A stretch of 64,000 nt of DNA from Bradyrhizobium sp. CCBAU 51627 (lineage in GTDB: Bacteria; Pseudomonadota; Alphaproteobacteria; Rhizobiales; Xanthobacteraceae), in the NCBI RefSeq assembly GCF_028128765.1, contig NZ_LBJG01000086.1:1-64000 (forward strand), written 5' to 3'. A model generated the notes under the pieces. That model made no database searches. It saw nothing but the letters and a program-made list of their open reading frames with translations, and was not told where the DNA came from. The position numbers and the translations under genes are program-made. Below, piece after piece: positions 26,663-35,988 of this stretch. The first letter of the stretch is position 1. Every line of letters starts with the position of its first letter.

Positions 26663-28723
26663 TCATTGAATTCGAATGACGACTGTGTCCGCGGCGCCCG
26701 TGGCGTCGATCACAGTCAGCCGTGCAAAGCCCGGGCCGGGCGGGTCGATCAGGCGCTGGCGGCGTCCATCGATCTCGCCGCGCGCGGTTCCGTTGACCAT
26801 GACGGTCATCGGCAACACCCCGCCGGCGACCTTGACGGGCATGGCCGCGGCTTCTGTGCCGCCTGAGCGATCTACGTCGATCCGGGCGCCATTCAGCGGG
26901 AACTGGATGTGGAGCACCTGTTCGCCGCCGGTGCGGATGAGTTCTCCAACCGGGCGAAACCGCTTCAGCGGCAACGGCAACTTCGCGTTGCTGGCCACCA
27001 GGGTTCCCTTGGGCGCCTTCGGCAGCGGAACCAGCGTCTTGCCGGTGCGCGCGAAGGCATCGAACAGGATGGGCGCTGCGGCCACCCGGCCGATCAGGCC
27101 GGGAACCGGCGCGCCATCGGGCCTGCCGACCCAGACGCCGACGGTCATCCGGCCGTCGAATCCAACCGACCAGGCGTCACGATAGCCGTAGGAGGTGCCG
27201 GTCTTGAAGGCGATGCGGTTATGGACGGCATTTTCCGGCGGCGGGGTTCCCAACAGCACATTGCCGACCTGCCAAGCTGCAACCTGATCCAGCAGCCGCA
27301 GCGGCTCGCGATCGTCCCTGGCGCTCATGATCTCGCGCAGCGGCTTGGTGGTGCCGAGCCGGGGGAAACCTGCATACAGTTGCACGAGGTCCTGGAGCGT
27401 GACACCGACGCCGCCGAGACCCATGGCGAGCCCCGGTGCTTCATCTTTGGGCAGGACCAGATTGCCGCCGGCCTGTCGCAGCCGCGCGGCCAGACGGCTC
27501 GAGCCGACGCGGTCGAGCAGCACGATCGCCGGCACGTTCAGCGACATCTGCAACGCCTTCTTTACCGGCACCGTGCCCTGGAACGTCATGTCGAAATTTT
27601 CCGGAGCGTAGGAGCCGAAACGCACTGGACGGTCGTCGATCAAACTATCGGGGTGAACAAAACCGTCCTCGAAGGCGAGGCCGTAGATGAACGGTTTCAG
27701 CGTCGAGCCCGGCGAGCGGATGGCGCGGGTCATGTCGACCTGCCCTGCCCGGCTCTCGTCGAAATAATCCGCCGAGCCGACACGGGCGAGCACGTCACCG
27801 CTGTCGTTGTCGACCACGATGATGCCGACCGAGACGTTCGGTCCCAATGCGATCGCGCGGTCGCGCGCCAGCGGCTCGAGCACCTTCTGGAGATTGGAGT
27901 CGAGCGTCAGCTTGATGACCGGGGCATCCTTGACGGTCGCAAGCGCGGTGTCGGAGGCATGCGGCGCCAGAATCGGCATCGGCTTGCGCAGCTTTGGAAT
28001 GGGTACGGCCTTCGCCTGCCTGGCATCGTCCGCGCTCACCACGTGGTCCTCGACCATGCGGTCGAGCACACGATCGCGCGCGATACGAGCGATATCCGGA
28101 TGGCGATCGAGCCGGCGCGTCTCCGGCGATTGCGGCAGAGCCACCAGCAGAGCCGCCTCGGCCAGCGACAGCCGCTTCGGCTCCTTGCCGAGATAGGCAA
28201 TCGATGCGGCGCGGATGCCTTCGAGATTGCCGCCATAGGGCGCCAGCGCGAGATAGAGGTTGAGGATCTCGTCCTTGCTCAAGCTGCGCTCCAGCTCGAT
28301 CGCGCGGACGATCTGGTGCAGTTTTGCGTAGAGCGAGCGCTGCCGCCGCGGCTCCATCAGCCGAGCGAGCTGCATTGAGATGGTCGAACCGCCGGACACG
28401 ATATGGCCGCGCGTCGACAGCTGGATCGCGGCGCGGGCCAGCGCCAGCGGATCGATGCCGTCATGGGCATAGAAGCGCTGGTCCTCATAGGCGAACAGCA
28501 GCTTGAGGTAAGTCGGATCGACATCGGATTTGGCATCGACCGGCAACCGCCAGCGTCCGTCGGCCATAGCGTAGGCGCGCAACAGCTTTCCGTTGCGGTC
28601 GACGACGGTGGTCGAAACGCGCCGGGCTTCATCGAGCGGCAGCGGACCGAGGGAATAGACCCAGCCGACGAAGCCGACGACGGTGAGGATGAAGGCGAGC
28701 GCGAGGGCGGAGAGGAAGCGCAT
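26663..28723 (-). CDS. pbpC: penicillin-binding protein 1C (bifunctional transglycosylase/transpeptidase)
   Basis: Periplasmic peptidoglycan synthase, 686 residues, with one N-terminal anchor (MRFLSALALAFILTVVGFVG). The GT51 domain shows the catalytic Glu at E80 in FAYEDQRFYAHDGIDP and GGSTISMQLAR. The transpeptidase domain has S340-TLK343 in SPGSTLKPFIYG, SLN in LQMSLNVPAI and KTGTS in AFKTGTSYG. A C-terminal PBP1C-specific beta domain (PF06832 type) ends the protein. In-frame extension upstream runs through an intergenic repeat, so MRFLSA is the real start. It is read after the alpha-2-macroglobulin gene, a widely conserved pairing. Confidence 0.92.
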   Translation of the reverse strand: MRFLSALALAFILTVVGFVGWVYSLGPLPLDEARRVSTTVVDRNGKLLRAYAMADGRWRLPVDAKSDVDPTYLKLLFAYEDQRFYAHDGIDPLALARAAIQLSTRGHIVSGGSTISMQLARLMEPRRQRSLYAKLHQIVRAIELERSLSKDEILNLYLALAPYGGNLEGIRAASIAYLGKEPKRLSLAEAALLVALPQSPETRRLDRHPDIARIARDRVLDRMVEDHVVSADDARQAKAVPIPKLRKPMPILAPHASDTALATVKDAPVIKLTLDSNLQKVLEPLARDRAIALGPNVSVGIIVVDNDSGDVLARVGSADYFDESRAGQVDMTRAIRSPGSTLKPFIYGLAFEDGFVHPDSLIDDRPVRFGSYAPENFDMTFQGTVPVKKALQMSLNVPAIVLLDRVGSSRLAARLRQAGGNLVLPKDEAPGLAMGLGGVGVTLQDLVQLYAGFPRLGTTKPLREIMSARDDREPLRLLDQVAAWQVGNVLLGTPPPENAVHNRIAFKTGTSYGYRDAWSVGFDGRMTVGVWVGRPDGAPVPGLIGRVAAAPILFDAFARTGKTLVPLPKAPKGTLVASNAKLPLPLKRFRPVGELIRTGGEQVLHIQFPLNGARIDVDRSGGTEAAAMPVKVAGGVLPMTVMVNGTARGEIDGRRQRLIDPPGPGFARLTVIDATGAADTVVIRIQ

Positions 28724-28740
28724 GCTCGTGCGCCCTCCTC

Positions 28741-28830
28741 CGTCATGGCCGGGCTTGTCCCGGCCATCCACGCTCTTGCTAGCCGAGCCAAAGTCCGTGG
28801 AGGCCCGGGACAAGCCCGGGCATGACGACG
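28741..28830. repeat. palindromic intergenic repeat, family A, copy 1
   Basis: It begins CGTCATGGCCGGGCTTGTCC and ends CCCGGGACAAGCCCGGGCATGACG, two imperfectly complementary ends around a ~40-nt middle. A related copy lies at 52329-52412. It sits between the alpha-2-macroglobulin stop and the pbpC start, so it would be transcribed in the leader of pbpC. From memory, this repeat type is scattered in Bradyrhizobium genomes. Confidence 0.75.
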
Positions 28831-28870
28831 AAGATTGTGGCACGTGCGGAACGCTATTCATCCAAAGCAC

Positions 28871-31800
28871 TCACTTCGCCGCCCGCACCTCGACGGTGCC
28901 CGTGCCGGTGCGGCCATAGCGCGAGGGATTGTACATGTCCTCGACATAGGCCTGCGGCAGCACATATTTGCCGGGCGAGACCACACGCACGACATAGGCG
29001 ACGGTGAACACCGCCTTGGAATCCGAGGCGCGATCGACGGCCGCCGTGAAGCGGTCGTCGCGGAACTCGGTGTTCTCAGGCTCCGCACCGTCCTCGATCC
29101 AGTCCAGCGTGCCGCTGTCGCCCGACGATACCAGCTTCGGGTTGTCGATCTCGAGGCCGGCCGGCAGATAATCGGACACCATGATGTGGCCGTACTCCGG
29201 CTTTGCCTCCGTGATCTTCAACACCACGGCGAAGCGATCGTTCTGCTTGACCTTGCTGATATCGGCCGGCTTGCCATCGAGCGTGAAATAGTTCCGCTCG
29301 ATCTTGAAGCCGTTAGACGCGGCCGGCTCCAGGGTCACAGGCGAACCGGACACCGAGACCACCGCCTGCACAGGCGCATCGCCGGTGTTGGTGATCTTCA
29401 GCGGCTTGCCGCTCAGCGTGTCCGACTTGTAGCTGCGGTAGAGCGCGGTCTTGATCGGCTGGCCATCGACCTCGATCGAGAGATTCTCCTTGGCCAGCGC
29501 GCGCGCCGCCAGCACCAGCCACGCATTCTCCTGCGTGGAGGTGTAGGGCGTAAGCCCGCGCGCGGTCTCGACCCGCGCCACCGCTTGCGTCAGCGTCGCC
29601 TTCGGCGCATTGCCTTCGCTCGCGAGCGAGACGAGGGCAGCGGCATCGCGCAGCTGCGAGCCATAGTCGGCGCGGCCGAATTCCAGTACCGGCTTTGGCG
29701 CGAGGCTGTCGAGCGCCGCGCCATAGACCCGCTCCGCGCGGTTGCGGTCGCCGACCAGCGCCAGCGCCGCCGCAAGCTGAGACTTCGCAATCGGGGTAGC
29801 GAGATTGTTCAGCTTGGTGTCGGCGAGATAGCGCAGATCGCCGATGGGAGCAGCGCCATTGCGGGCGAGCACGTAGAGGCCATAGGCGAGATCGCGGCCG
29901 CCGTCCTTCTCCGGCTCATTGCCGTTGACGACGGAGTTGCGAATCCGATCCAGCGCGTTCTTGAACAGGACGTCCGGTACCACAAAGCCCTTTTCACGGG
30001 CACGGGTGAGGAAGTCTGTCACATAGGCATCGAGCCAGGCATCGTCGCCGCCCGCCGACCACAGGCCGAACGAGCCATTGGAGCCCTGACGGGCCAAAAG
30101 CCGCTCGATGGCGTCCCGGATACGCTGGTCGACCTCGGTATCCATGGCGAGATGCGCCCCGGCCGCGAGGTCGTTGACGTAGAGTAGCGGCATCGCGCGG
30201 CTCGTGATCTGCTCCGAGCAGCCATAGGGATAGCGGTCGAGCGCCTTGAGGATCGTCGCCGCATCGAGCGCCGTCGACAGGCTCGCCGAGACCGAGACGC
30301 TGCCGGTACCCGGCACGAGGTCGGAGAACATGTCCGAGGTCAGCGTCAGGCTCTCGCCCTTCGCCAGGGTGCGGATCGAGCGCCGCGCCAGCACCTGCGT
30401 CGCCGCCTTGACGTCGAACGCATAGTGACGCGCCAGCGCGAGGCCATTCGGCCCCTTGATGTCGACGTCGAGCGTCGCCTGCCCAGCCGCTGTCGCATCG
30501 AGCGCGAGCGCGAACGAATTGCGCTGCTTGGCCGCGAGCTTGACGGCGGTGGCGGCATTGCCGGTCATCTTCACCGGGCCGCCGGTCTTCACCTTGATCA
30601 CGTAGTCGCCGGCCTGCCCCTCGACATTGTCGATCTCGAGGTTGACCGTGCCGTGGTCGCCATTGAGCAGGAAGCGCGGCAATGTCGTGGTCAGCACGAC
30701 AGGGTCGCGGATCACGACGTCGGTGTTGGCGCGGCCGAGCTTGGTGGCGGTCCACGCCACCGCCATCACGCGAGCGGTGCCGGCGAACTCAGGTATGTCG
30801 AAGCTCACCTCGGCGCTGCCGTCGGCGCCGACGGTGACGATGCCCGAATAAAGCGCCAGCGGCTTCTGCGCAGGCGGCGAGCCCTGGAGCTCGGCTGCGC
30901 CGGCGTCACCGCCCGACTTGATCTGGCCGCGCGTGCCCGACATGCCGTCGATCAGCTGCCCATAGAGATCGCGGATCTCCGCGGAGAGCTGGCGCTGGCC
31001 GAGATAATAGTCATCCGGCGCCGGCGGCTTGTAATTGGTGAGGTTGAGAATGCCGACATCGACGGCGGCGATGACCACCTTGGCGTCCTCGCCTGGATTG
31101 AGTCCGTCGAGCTTGACCGGAATCTTCAGCATCGAATTCGGCCGGATCAGCGTCGGGGGCGTCAGCTTCACCTGGAGCGTGCGGGCCTGCTTGTCGATCC
31201 CGAACCATTTCAGGCCAATCGCACGGCCCGGCATGCGCTGGGCGGCCGCATCGAGCGGACGGCGCAGCGTCGCCACCACATAGGCGCCCGTGCCCCAGTC
31301 CCTGCCGACCGGGATCTTCAACTGCGCGGTGCCTTCCTTGATGTCGATGGTTTGCGTCGTCAGCAGGCGGTCGCCGACAACATTGACGGTGAGCTTGCCA
31401 GCGGTGCGGGCATTGACCGACACCGTCATGGTGTCGCCGGAAGCGTATTGCGGCTTGTCGATCGAGGTCTCCAGCAGATCCGGCGTGTCGGCGCTGCCGT
31501 CGGAATACCAGCCGACGTCGAACTGCACCGAGGTCACCGGGCCGTCAGCGTCGTTCGACTTCACGTCGAGACGGTAGCGGCCGGGGCGCGGCGCCAGGGA
31601 GATGCGGGTGGGCTTGTCGGCGGCGATGGCAACGTCGCCATCGGCCACACGCGAGGTCGACTTGACCGGCTCGTACTCCCAGTAATTGTTCTGGCGATAC
31701 CACTGATAGCGCGACTCCATCTTCAGGAGTTCATAGCGCAGGCCGTCTCGGGCAAGGGTCTTGCCCTCGGGCGAGACGAACACGACGTCGAACTCGGCCT

Positions 31801-34075
31801 TGTCGCCTTCCGCGACGTTCTTGTCTGCGAACAGCGGCTTGATGCCAATCAGGGCGGTCGCGGGCGCGACCGGCAGCACCAGCTTGCGTTCGACGGCGCG
31901 CCCTCCGGTCTCGACCATGCGGACGAAGATCTGCGCCTCCTGCGGGCGGGTCGATGCCGGCTGCTTGTCCAGCGTTACGGGAAAGGTCGCAACGCCATTG
32001 GCGTCGGCCTCGGGCAGATTCTCCAGCGGTGTACGCTCATTCGAGGTGGTCTCTTCGTCGGCGACGCCGAACTGATAGCCGGAAAAGCCTGGCCGCTCGG
32101 CAGCCGGCGCAATCAGCAAATCGCCCTCGAGCTGGAGGCCGGACGCCGGCGCGCCATAGAGGAAATGGCCATCTGCCTTGAGTTCTACAGGAGTATTAGC
32201 TTTGATCAGCTTGTCCTTGGCGGACAAGTCGAATTCGATCCTGTCAGGAACGTAGTCCTCGACCATGAACGTGGTCTCACCGACCGAAGAGCCCTTCGGA
32301 TCGGTGAAGGCGCGCACCCGCCAGGTGCCGGTCGGCACGGCCGAATTGAGCGGCACAGCGAGCGTGCGGCCGCCGGCGCCCTGGTCGGCGAGCTGAGCGC
32401 GGCGAAATTCGACGCCGTCGGGGCGCTCGATCACCAGGGTCAGCGGCCCGCCATTGACGGCATTGCCCTGCCCATCGCGCAGCAGTGCGGTCAGATAGAC
32501 GGTCTCGCTGGAGCGGTAGACGCCGCGCTCGGCATAGACGAAGGCATCGGCGCCCGAGGGCACCGCGCGCCCCGCAACGCCGCGGTCGCTGAGGTCGAAG
32601 GCGGAGGTCTTGAGGCTGAGGAAGGCATAGTCGGCCTTCTCGCCGGTGACGGTCAGCATCGCCGGCGACAGGCCGCCCTCGCCGCGTGCGAGCCCTGTCT
32701 CGAACAGAACGTGGCCGGCGGCGTCGGTCGTGCGCATCGCCAAAATCTCGTTGTTGCGGGCGACCAGCCGCACCTCGGCCTTGCCGACCGGGTCGGTCGA
32801 GGCCAGCGAGTTGACGAAGACGTGGATGCCGTCATTGCCGGAATAGGCGGTGACGCCGAGATCAGAGACGATGAACCATTGCGTGGCGAGCTGGTAATCG
32901 TCGTCCGAGCCAGGCCCCTTGGCAGCGGCGGTCATCACATAGACGCCGGGCTGCAGCTCGCCGAGCGCCTCGTCGACCGGGAATGCAGTCGTGATGTCCT
33001 GGTTCAGCGTCATCGCGGTCGCCAGCTCGCCGGACCAGACCTTGACGCCCCGCTCGTTACCGAGTTCGGAGAGCTGATATTTCGACAATGTCTTCTGGAA
33101 GTCGCTGTCGACCACCGTGTTGATCAAATTGCGGTCGCCGATGCGGAAGACGTTGATGTTCACCGCGGGCGTGTTGACGCCGACCACGGGAATGCCGCGC
33201 TGGCCGGTGCGCGGCAGCACATAGGCGCGGCTGGTGAAGCGCACGAACGGTTTGCGGTCGCGCACATAGATGTTGAACTCGGCCGATTTCGGCAGCCCCT
33301 CCTTCACGGTGGATGGCAGGCCGGCGCGCAAGTTGATGTTGTAGCGCTCGCCGTGCTTCAGCCCGTCGATGCAGAGCTGCTTGCCCTCGGCCGACAGCGC
33401 CGGCTTGTCCTGGCCCGCCAGCGCCAGGAACGGCGCGAAATCGGTGCGCTTGGCGAGCTCCTCGGAGAACTGGAAGCACGCGCGCGGGCTCGCCGAATCC
33501 GAGTCCACGGTATAGTCGAGCAGCCGGAAGCCATGCTCGTCGCGCAGCTTCTCATATTGACCGCGAACGTCGGCGACCTCCTTGGTATCGAGCGACAGTC
33601 GGAGCGAATCCAGCGCCGGCCGGAATAAATGCCGTTCGGCCAACGCCCTGCCGAGCACGGCGAGCGCGTCGGCCTCCTCGCCCGGATTGCCGGCGCGCAT
33701 ATAGGCGATGTAAGCGGCGGTCGAGGCACGTTCCAGCAGGAAAGTCTGTTCGCTCGAGCTCTTCGGCGTGATCTGGAAAATGGCTCTGGCGAGCCGCAAC
33801 CAGTTGCCGGCATCCTCCGGCGTGGTCGCGGCGATCTGACCGAGCACCGACAGGCCCGTGCGGAAATCGAAGCGCTTGAAGGCGGCGTCGGCGTCGGTGC
33901 GCAGCGTCGCATTGGTCTTGGCGACTGGCCCCGCTTCGCTCCTGATCTGCGCTTCCAGCTTGATCGCGGAATCGGCGAGATCATCGCGCTTGAACGCTTT
34001 TTCAGCGGCGTGCGCAGCACTCAGGCCGAACGCCAGCGTGGCGCAGAGGGTGACGGCGCGAACCAGACCGATCAT
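28871..34075 (-). CDS. bacterial alpha-2-macroglobulin, thioester type
   Basis: A 1734-residue protease-trapping protein of the periplasm. The signal peptide is MIGLVRAVTLCATLAFGLSA, cleaved after AHA; no lipobox Cys follows, unlike E. coli YfhM. Macroglobulin-like beta domains fill residues ~200-1100, with family blocks such as YAERGVYRSSETVYLTALLR and SVNARTAGKLTVNVVGDRLL. The thioester motif GCSEQ has its Cys at 1286, followed by the helical TED domain (GSFGLWSAGGDDAWLDAYVT) and the C-terminal receptor-like domain. These proteins are thought to cooperate with PBP1C, encoded just downstream, to protect and repair the envelope when foreign proteases enter. Confidence 0.93.
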   Translation of the reverse strand: MIGLVRAVTLCATLAFGLSAAHAAEKAFKRDDLADSAIKLEAQIRSEAGPVAKTNATLRTDADAAFKRFDFRTGLSVLGQIAATTPEDAGNWLRLARAIFQITPKSSSEQTFLLERASTAAYIAYMRAGNPGEEADALAVLGRALAERHLFRPALDSLRLSLDTKEVADVRGQYEKLRDEHGFRLLDYTVDSDSASPRACFQFSEELAKRTDFAPFLALAGQDKPALSAEGKQLCIDGLKHGERYNINLRAGLPSTVKEGLPKSAEFNIYVRDRKPFVRFTSRAYVLPRTGQRGIPVVGVNTPAVNINVFRIGDRNLINTVVDSDFQKTLSKYQLSELGNERGVKVWSGELATAMTLNQDITTAFPVDEALGELQPGVYVMTAAAKGPGSDDDYQLATQWFIVSDLGVTAYSGNDGIHVFVNSLASTDPVGKAEVRLVARNNEILAMRTTDAAGHVLFETGLARGEGGLSPAMLTVTGEKADYAFLSLKTSAFDLSDRGVAGRAVPSGADAFVYAERGVYRSSETVYLTALLRDGQGNAVNGGPLTLVIERPDGVEFRRAQLADQGAGGRTLAVPLNSAVPTGTWRVRAFTDPKGSSVGETTFMVEDYVPDRIEFDLSAKDKLIKANTPVELKADGHFLYGAPASGLQLEGDLLIAPAAERPGFSGYQFGVADEETTSNERTPLENLPEADANGVATFPVTLDKQPASTRPQEAQIFVRMVETGGRAVERKLVLPVAPATALIGIKPLFADKNVAEGDKAEFDVVFVSPEGKTLARDGLRYELLKMESRYQWYRQNNYWEYEPVKSTSRVADGDVAIAADKPTRISLAPRPGRYRLDVKSNDADGPVTSVQFDVGWYSDGSADTPDLLETSIDKPQYASGDTMTVSVNARTAGKLTVNVVGDRLLTTQTIDIKEGTAQLKIPVGRDWGTGAYVVATLRRPLDAAAQRMPGRAIGLKWFGIDKQARTLQVKLTPPTLIRPNSMLKIPVKLDGLNPGEDAKVVIAAVDVGILNLTNYKPPAPDDYYLGQRQLSAEIRDLYGQLIDGMSGTRGQIKSGGDAGAAELQGSPPAQKPLALYSGIVTVGADGSAEVSFDIPEFAGTARVMAVAWTATKLGRANTDVVIRDPVVLTTTLPRFLLNGDHGTVNLEIDNVEGQAGDYVIKVKTGGPVKMTGNAATAVKLAAKQRNSFALALDATAAGQATLDVDIKGPNGLALARHYAFDVKAATQVLARRSIRTLAKGESLTLTSDMFSDLVPGTGSVSVSASLSTALDAATILKALDRYPYGCSEQITSRAMPLLYVNDLAAGAHLAMDTEVDQRIRDAIERLLARQGSNGSFGLWSAGGDDAWLDAYVTDFLTRAREKGFVVPDVLFKNALDRIRNSVVNGNEPEKDGGRDLAYGLYVLARNGAAPIGDLRYLADTKLNNLATPIAKSQLAAALALVGDRNRAERVYGAALDSLAPKPVLEFGRADYGSQLRDAAALVSLASEGNAPKATLTQAVARVETARGLTPYTSTQENAWLVLAARALAKENLSIEVDGQPIKTALYRSYKSDTLSGKPLKITNTGDAPVQAVVSVSGSPVTLEPAASNGFKIERNYFTLDGKPADISKVKQNDRFAVVLKITEAKPEYGHIMVSDYLPAGLEIDNPKLVSSGDSGTLDWIEDGAEPENTEFRDDRFTAAVDRASDSKAVFTVAYVVRVVSPGKYVLPQAYVEDMYNPSRYGRTGTGTVEVRAAK

Positions 34076-34477
34076 GAATGGACTCCCGGAAATCGCGGAC
34101 GAAGGCCGCGGCGGCGATAAGTGCGCGGAAAGGTGACAGACTCAAGGCGATGGAACCAGAGGTGCAAAACGTCACATTCGCCATGGCAAGCCACGCCCAG
34201 AGGAGACCGATCAAGATACCACCGCGCGCGCCGTCCTGTGGCGCAGCCAATATCAGACCAGTCGACCGGTGACCGTGTCCCGGAAGCTAGCCAGCGTTGC
34301 CGGCGACGTGATCCGTCGTCCAGTCCGCTGCCGCTCAACCCGGCACCCTGACACTTCACCGTCCGTTTTGTCGTCCCAGAGAGGAAAACGGTTCGGTTCA
34401 GACTTGGCGAAGCGCCGGATTTTTCATATTGGCATGCTATACGAACAGCGGCCCGCCCAAGGCGGGCGGCTCAGGAC
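34076..34477. other. intergenic region upstream of alpha-2-macroglobulin gene and tRNA-Arg
   Basis: 402 nt without a convincing gene. A CCCGCC-CAA-GGCGGG hairpin (34452-34466) lies just before tRNA-Arg, in what would be its leader. Promoters for both flanking genes are expected here but are not clearly recognisable. Confidence 0.45.
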
Positions 34478-34554
34478 GGTCCCGTAGCTCAACTGGATAG
34501 AGCATCAGATTTCTACTCTGAGGGTTGCAGGTTCGATTCCTGCCGGGATCGCCA
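34478..34554 (+). tRNA. tRNA-Arg (UCU)
   Basis: A 77-nt cloverleaf with encoded CCA. The acceptor arms GGTCCCG (34478-34484) and CGGGATC pair with one G-U. The anticodon stem is TCAGA/TCTGA with loop TTTCTAC, giving anticodon TCT. The T-arm contains GGTTCGATTCC. Confidence 0.95.
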
Positions 34555-34754
34555 GTCTTTCAGTTTTCAAATCACCATCTTGGCGGCGTTTCGCCTCCGT
34601 TCTTCAGCGTGATTCGTGTTGCGCGGCGTTCCCAGCCCGTTGCAATGATTTCAGCGCCTGACCCGACATTACAAATCGCTCCACGCAACACGGCGGCAAC
34701 ACCAGCTTTCGCGATGTGTTCATGGGAGCCGCGCGATGACGCTTTGATGGTGGG

Positions 34755-35040
34755 ATGACCATCCGTCTCATCAAGCACGAAGCCATGCCGGACACCGGAA
34801 GCTTTGAAGTGCGCTTCGCTGATGGTCGCCGGAGTGTCTACTTCTACGTCGACGGACTTTCCGTCGCGTCAGTTGCGGCCGGAGCAGATGATCCGCGAGG
34901 AAGCCCTCAACTTGGCGACGATGTTCGCGCGAATTATGCGCGGGATAATCGAAGGGTGGCCGTTGGCTGACCAGAGGGCCTTACGCAATTGCCATCGACA
35001 GGATGGTGGCGAGGGCGACGAGCAAGGGGTACCTCCTTAG
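34755..35040 (+). pseudogene. frameshifted small conserved protein
   Basis: The first frame from ATG 34755 reads MTIRLIKHEAMPDTGSFEVR then FADGRRSVYFYVDG and derails. The +1 frame continues sensibly from about 34848 (TDFPSRQLRPEQMIREEALN...LATMFARIMRGIIEGWPLAD). Dropping one G from GACGGACTTTCC near 34850 would restore V-D-D-F-P-S-R-Q and a single protein of about 70-95 residues. From memory, similar small proteins (MTIRLIKHEAVP...GSYEVRF.DG) are common in Bradyrhizobium. Either a recent pseudogene or a sequencing error. Confidence 0.5.
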
Positions 35041-35164
35041 AGGTACGGCATGTCACATGCCTGTGGCATGGCCGTTGCAGAGAATAAAGCGCTGCCGGGA
35101 CCTGTATTTCGAGCCCAACAGCGCTTCTTTCGTCAGCCCTGGTTATTTTTTGAGGAACCACCCC

Positions 35165-35401
35165 ATGCCATCGGCCACCATTGAATTGATCGTTTCCGCT
35201 TACGTACGTTTGAAGAACCGGCGGGCGCTGGACGATATGCGTGACCTTCGGCACGAGCTGCTCAAAGATCTGCAGGCTGCGTCCGGCTTCGATTCGCGCC
35301 GGGCCCTTGAGGAGGTTCGGAAGGACCTGCGAGTAATCGAGCAAGGGCTAGCGCAGCTCCGACTGCCACAAGTGACGCTGCCCGAGAACGAGTGGCGCTG
35401 A
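35165..35401 (+). CDS. small hypothetical helical protein
   Basis: A 78-residue protein beginning MPSATIELIVSAYVRLKNRR. It is mostly amphipathic helix with alternating charged residues (RALDDMRDLRHELLKDLQAA; SRRALEEVRKDLRVIEQGLA) and no signal or membrane segment. ATG 35165 is preferred; the frame runs open from 35003 through poor-quality sequence. A GC-rich hairpin follows directly after the stop. Not recognised; function unknown. Confidence 0.55.
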   Translation: MPSATIELIVSAYVRLKNRRALDDMRDLRHELLKDLQAASGFDSRRALEEVRKDLRVIEQGLAQLRLPQVTLPENEWR

Positions 35402-35406
35402 ATAGA

Positions 35407-35428
35407 CCCGCCAACGTGAACCGGCGGG
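35407..35428 (+). terminator. hairpin after the 78-residue gene
   Basis: The arms CCCGCC (35407-35412) and GGCGGG (35423-35428) enclose a 10-nt loop, followed by CGTTCGATTTGT. It lies 5 nt past the stop codon. The T-tract is poor, so it is a weak terminator candidate. Confidence 0.4.
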
Positions 35429-35699
35429 CGTTCGATTTGTCGGAAAATTTCAGGGCCGATGTAGCTGCACAATCGGCGCCGACTTCTGCGTCGGCTCAGG
35501 AGAGTCGAGGAATCCGGTAACAAGCTGCGTCCTGCTCAAGGTCGCAGTACCGGCGTTCATGATTAACGCGCCACGTGTCGCTCCCTTGCCAACCCGCTGC
35601 CATTCACGAACGCGTGGGTTGGTTCGTCCCGGGCTTTGAACCAGACGGATGCGCCCTATGTATCGGCGGCGGGCGAGCTTTGCCCGAGAAGGACTGTCG

Positions 35700-35933
35700 A
35701 TGCCGCGAACTGAACTAATGAGAATGGGAATCGCCTTCGCGGTGGCGATCGTGGCAATTTCGTTTCTGGCGCTCGATGCAATCGTGGACGTTAACTCCAG
35801 CGCGATCACGAAGCGAATCGAGACGATGCAGGCTTCCATCGCGGATGTCGCCATGAGCCGGCATCAGCTCGCCTCCACCGTTCAGGCCTGGACGCATCGA
35901 GGCGATCAGAAGCAACCATCAGCGATCGAGTGA
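35700..35933 (+). CDS. small single-pass membrane protein
   Basis: A 77-residue hypothetical protein starting MPRTELMRMG. One N-terminal membrane helix (IAFAVAIVAISFLALDAIVD) is followed by a soluble tail of about 45 residues with a helical middle (ITKRIETMQASIADVAMSRH). An ATG 17 codons earlier is in frame but would precede the helix with an unlikely basic stretch. Not recognised; context gives no function. Confidence 0.5.
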   Translation: MPRTELMRMGIAFAVAIVAISFLALDAIVDVNSSAITKRIETMQASIADVAMSRHQLASTVQAWTHRGDQKQPSAIE

Positions 35934-35988
35934 TGCCGGCACGGCAATAAGTCGGCCGGCAAATTGACGACGTGCCGCGGCGTGACGA

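Noticed and set aside
30425..33628. 1067-codon frame antisense to the alpha-2-macroglobulin gene
   Set aside because: Composition is typical of GC-rich antisense shadow; the sense gene is strongly supported by thioester motif and domain order.
34002..34250. 82-codon minus-strand frame with a hydrophobic stretch upstream of the macroglobulin gene
   Set aside because: It overlaps the macroglobulin signal peptide in another frame and lacks a start signal.
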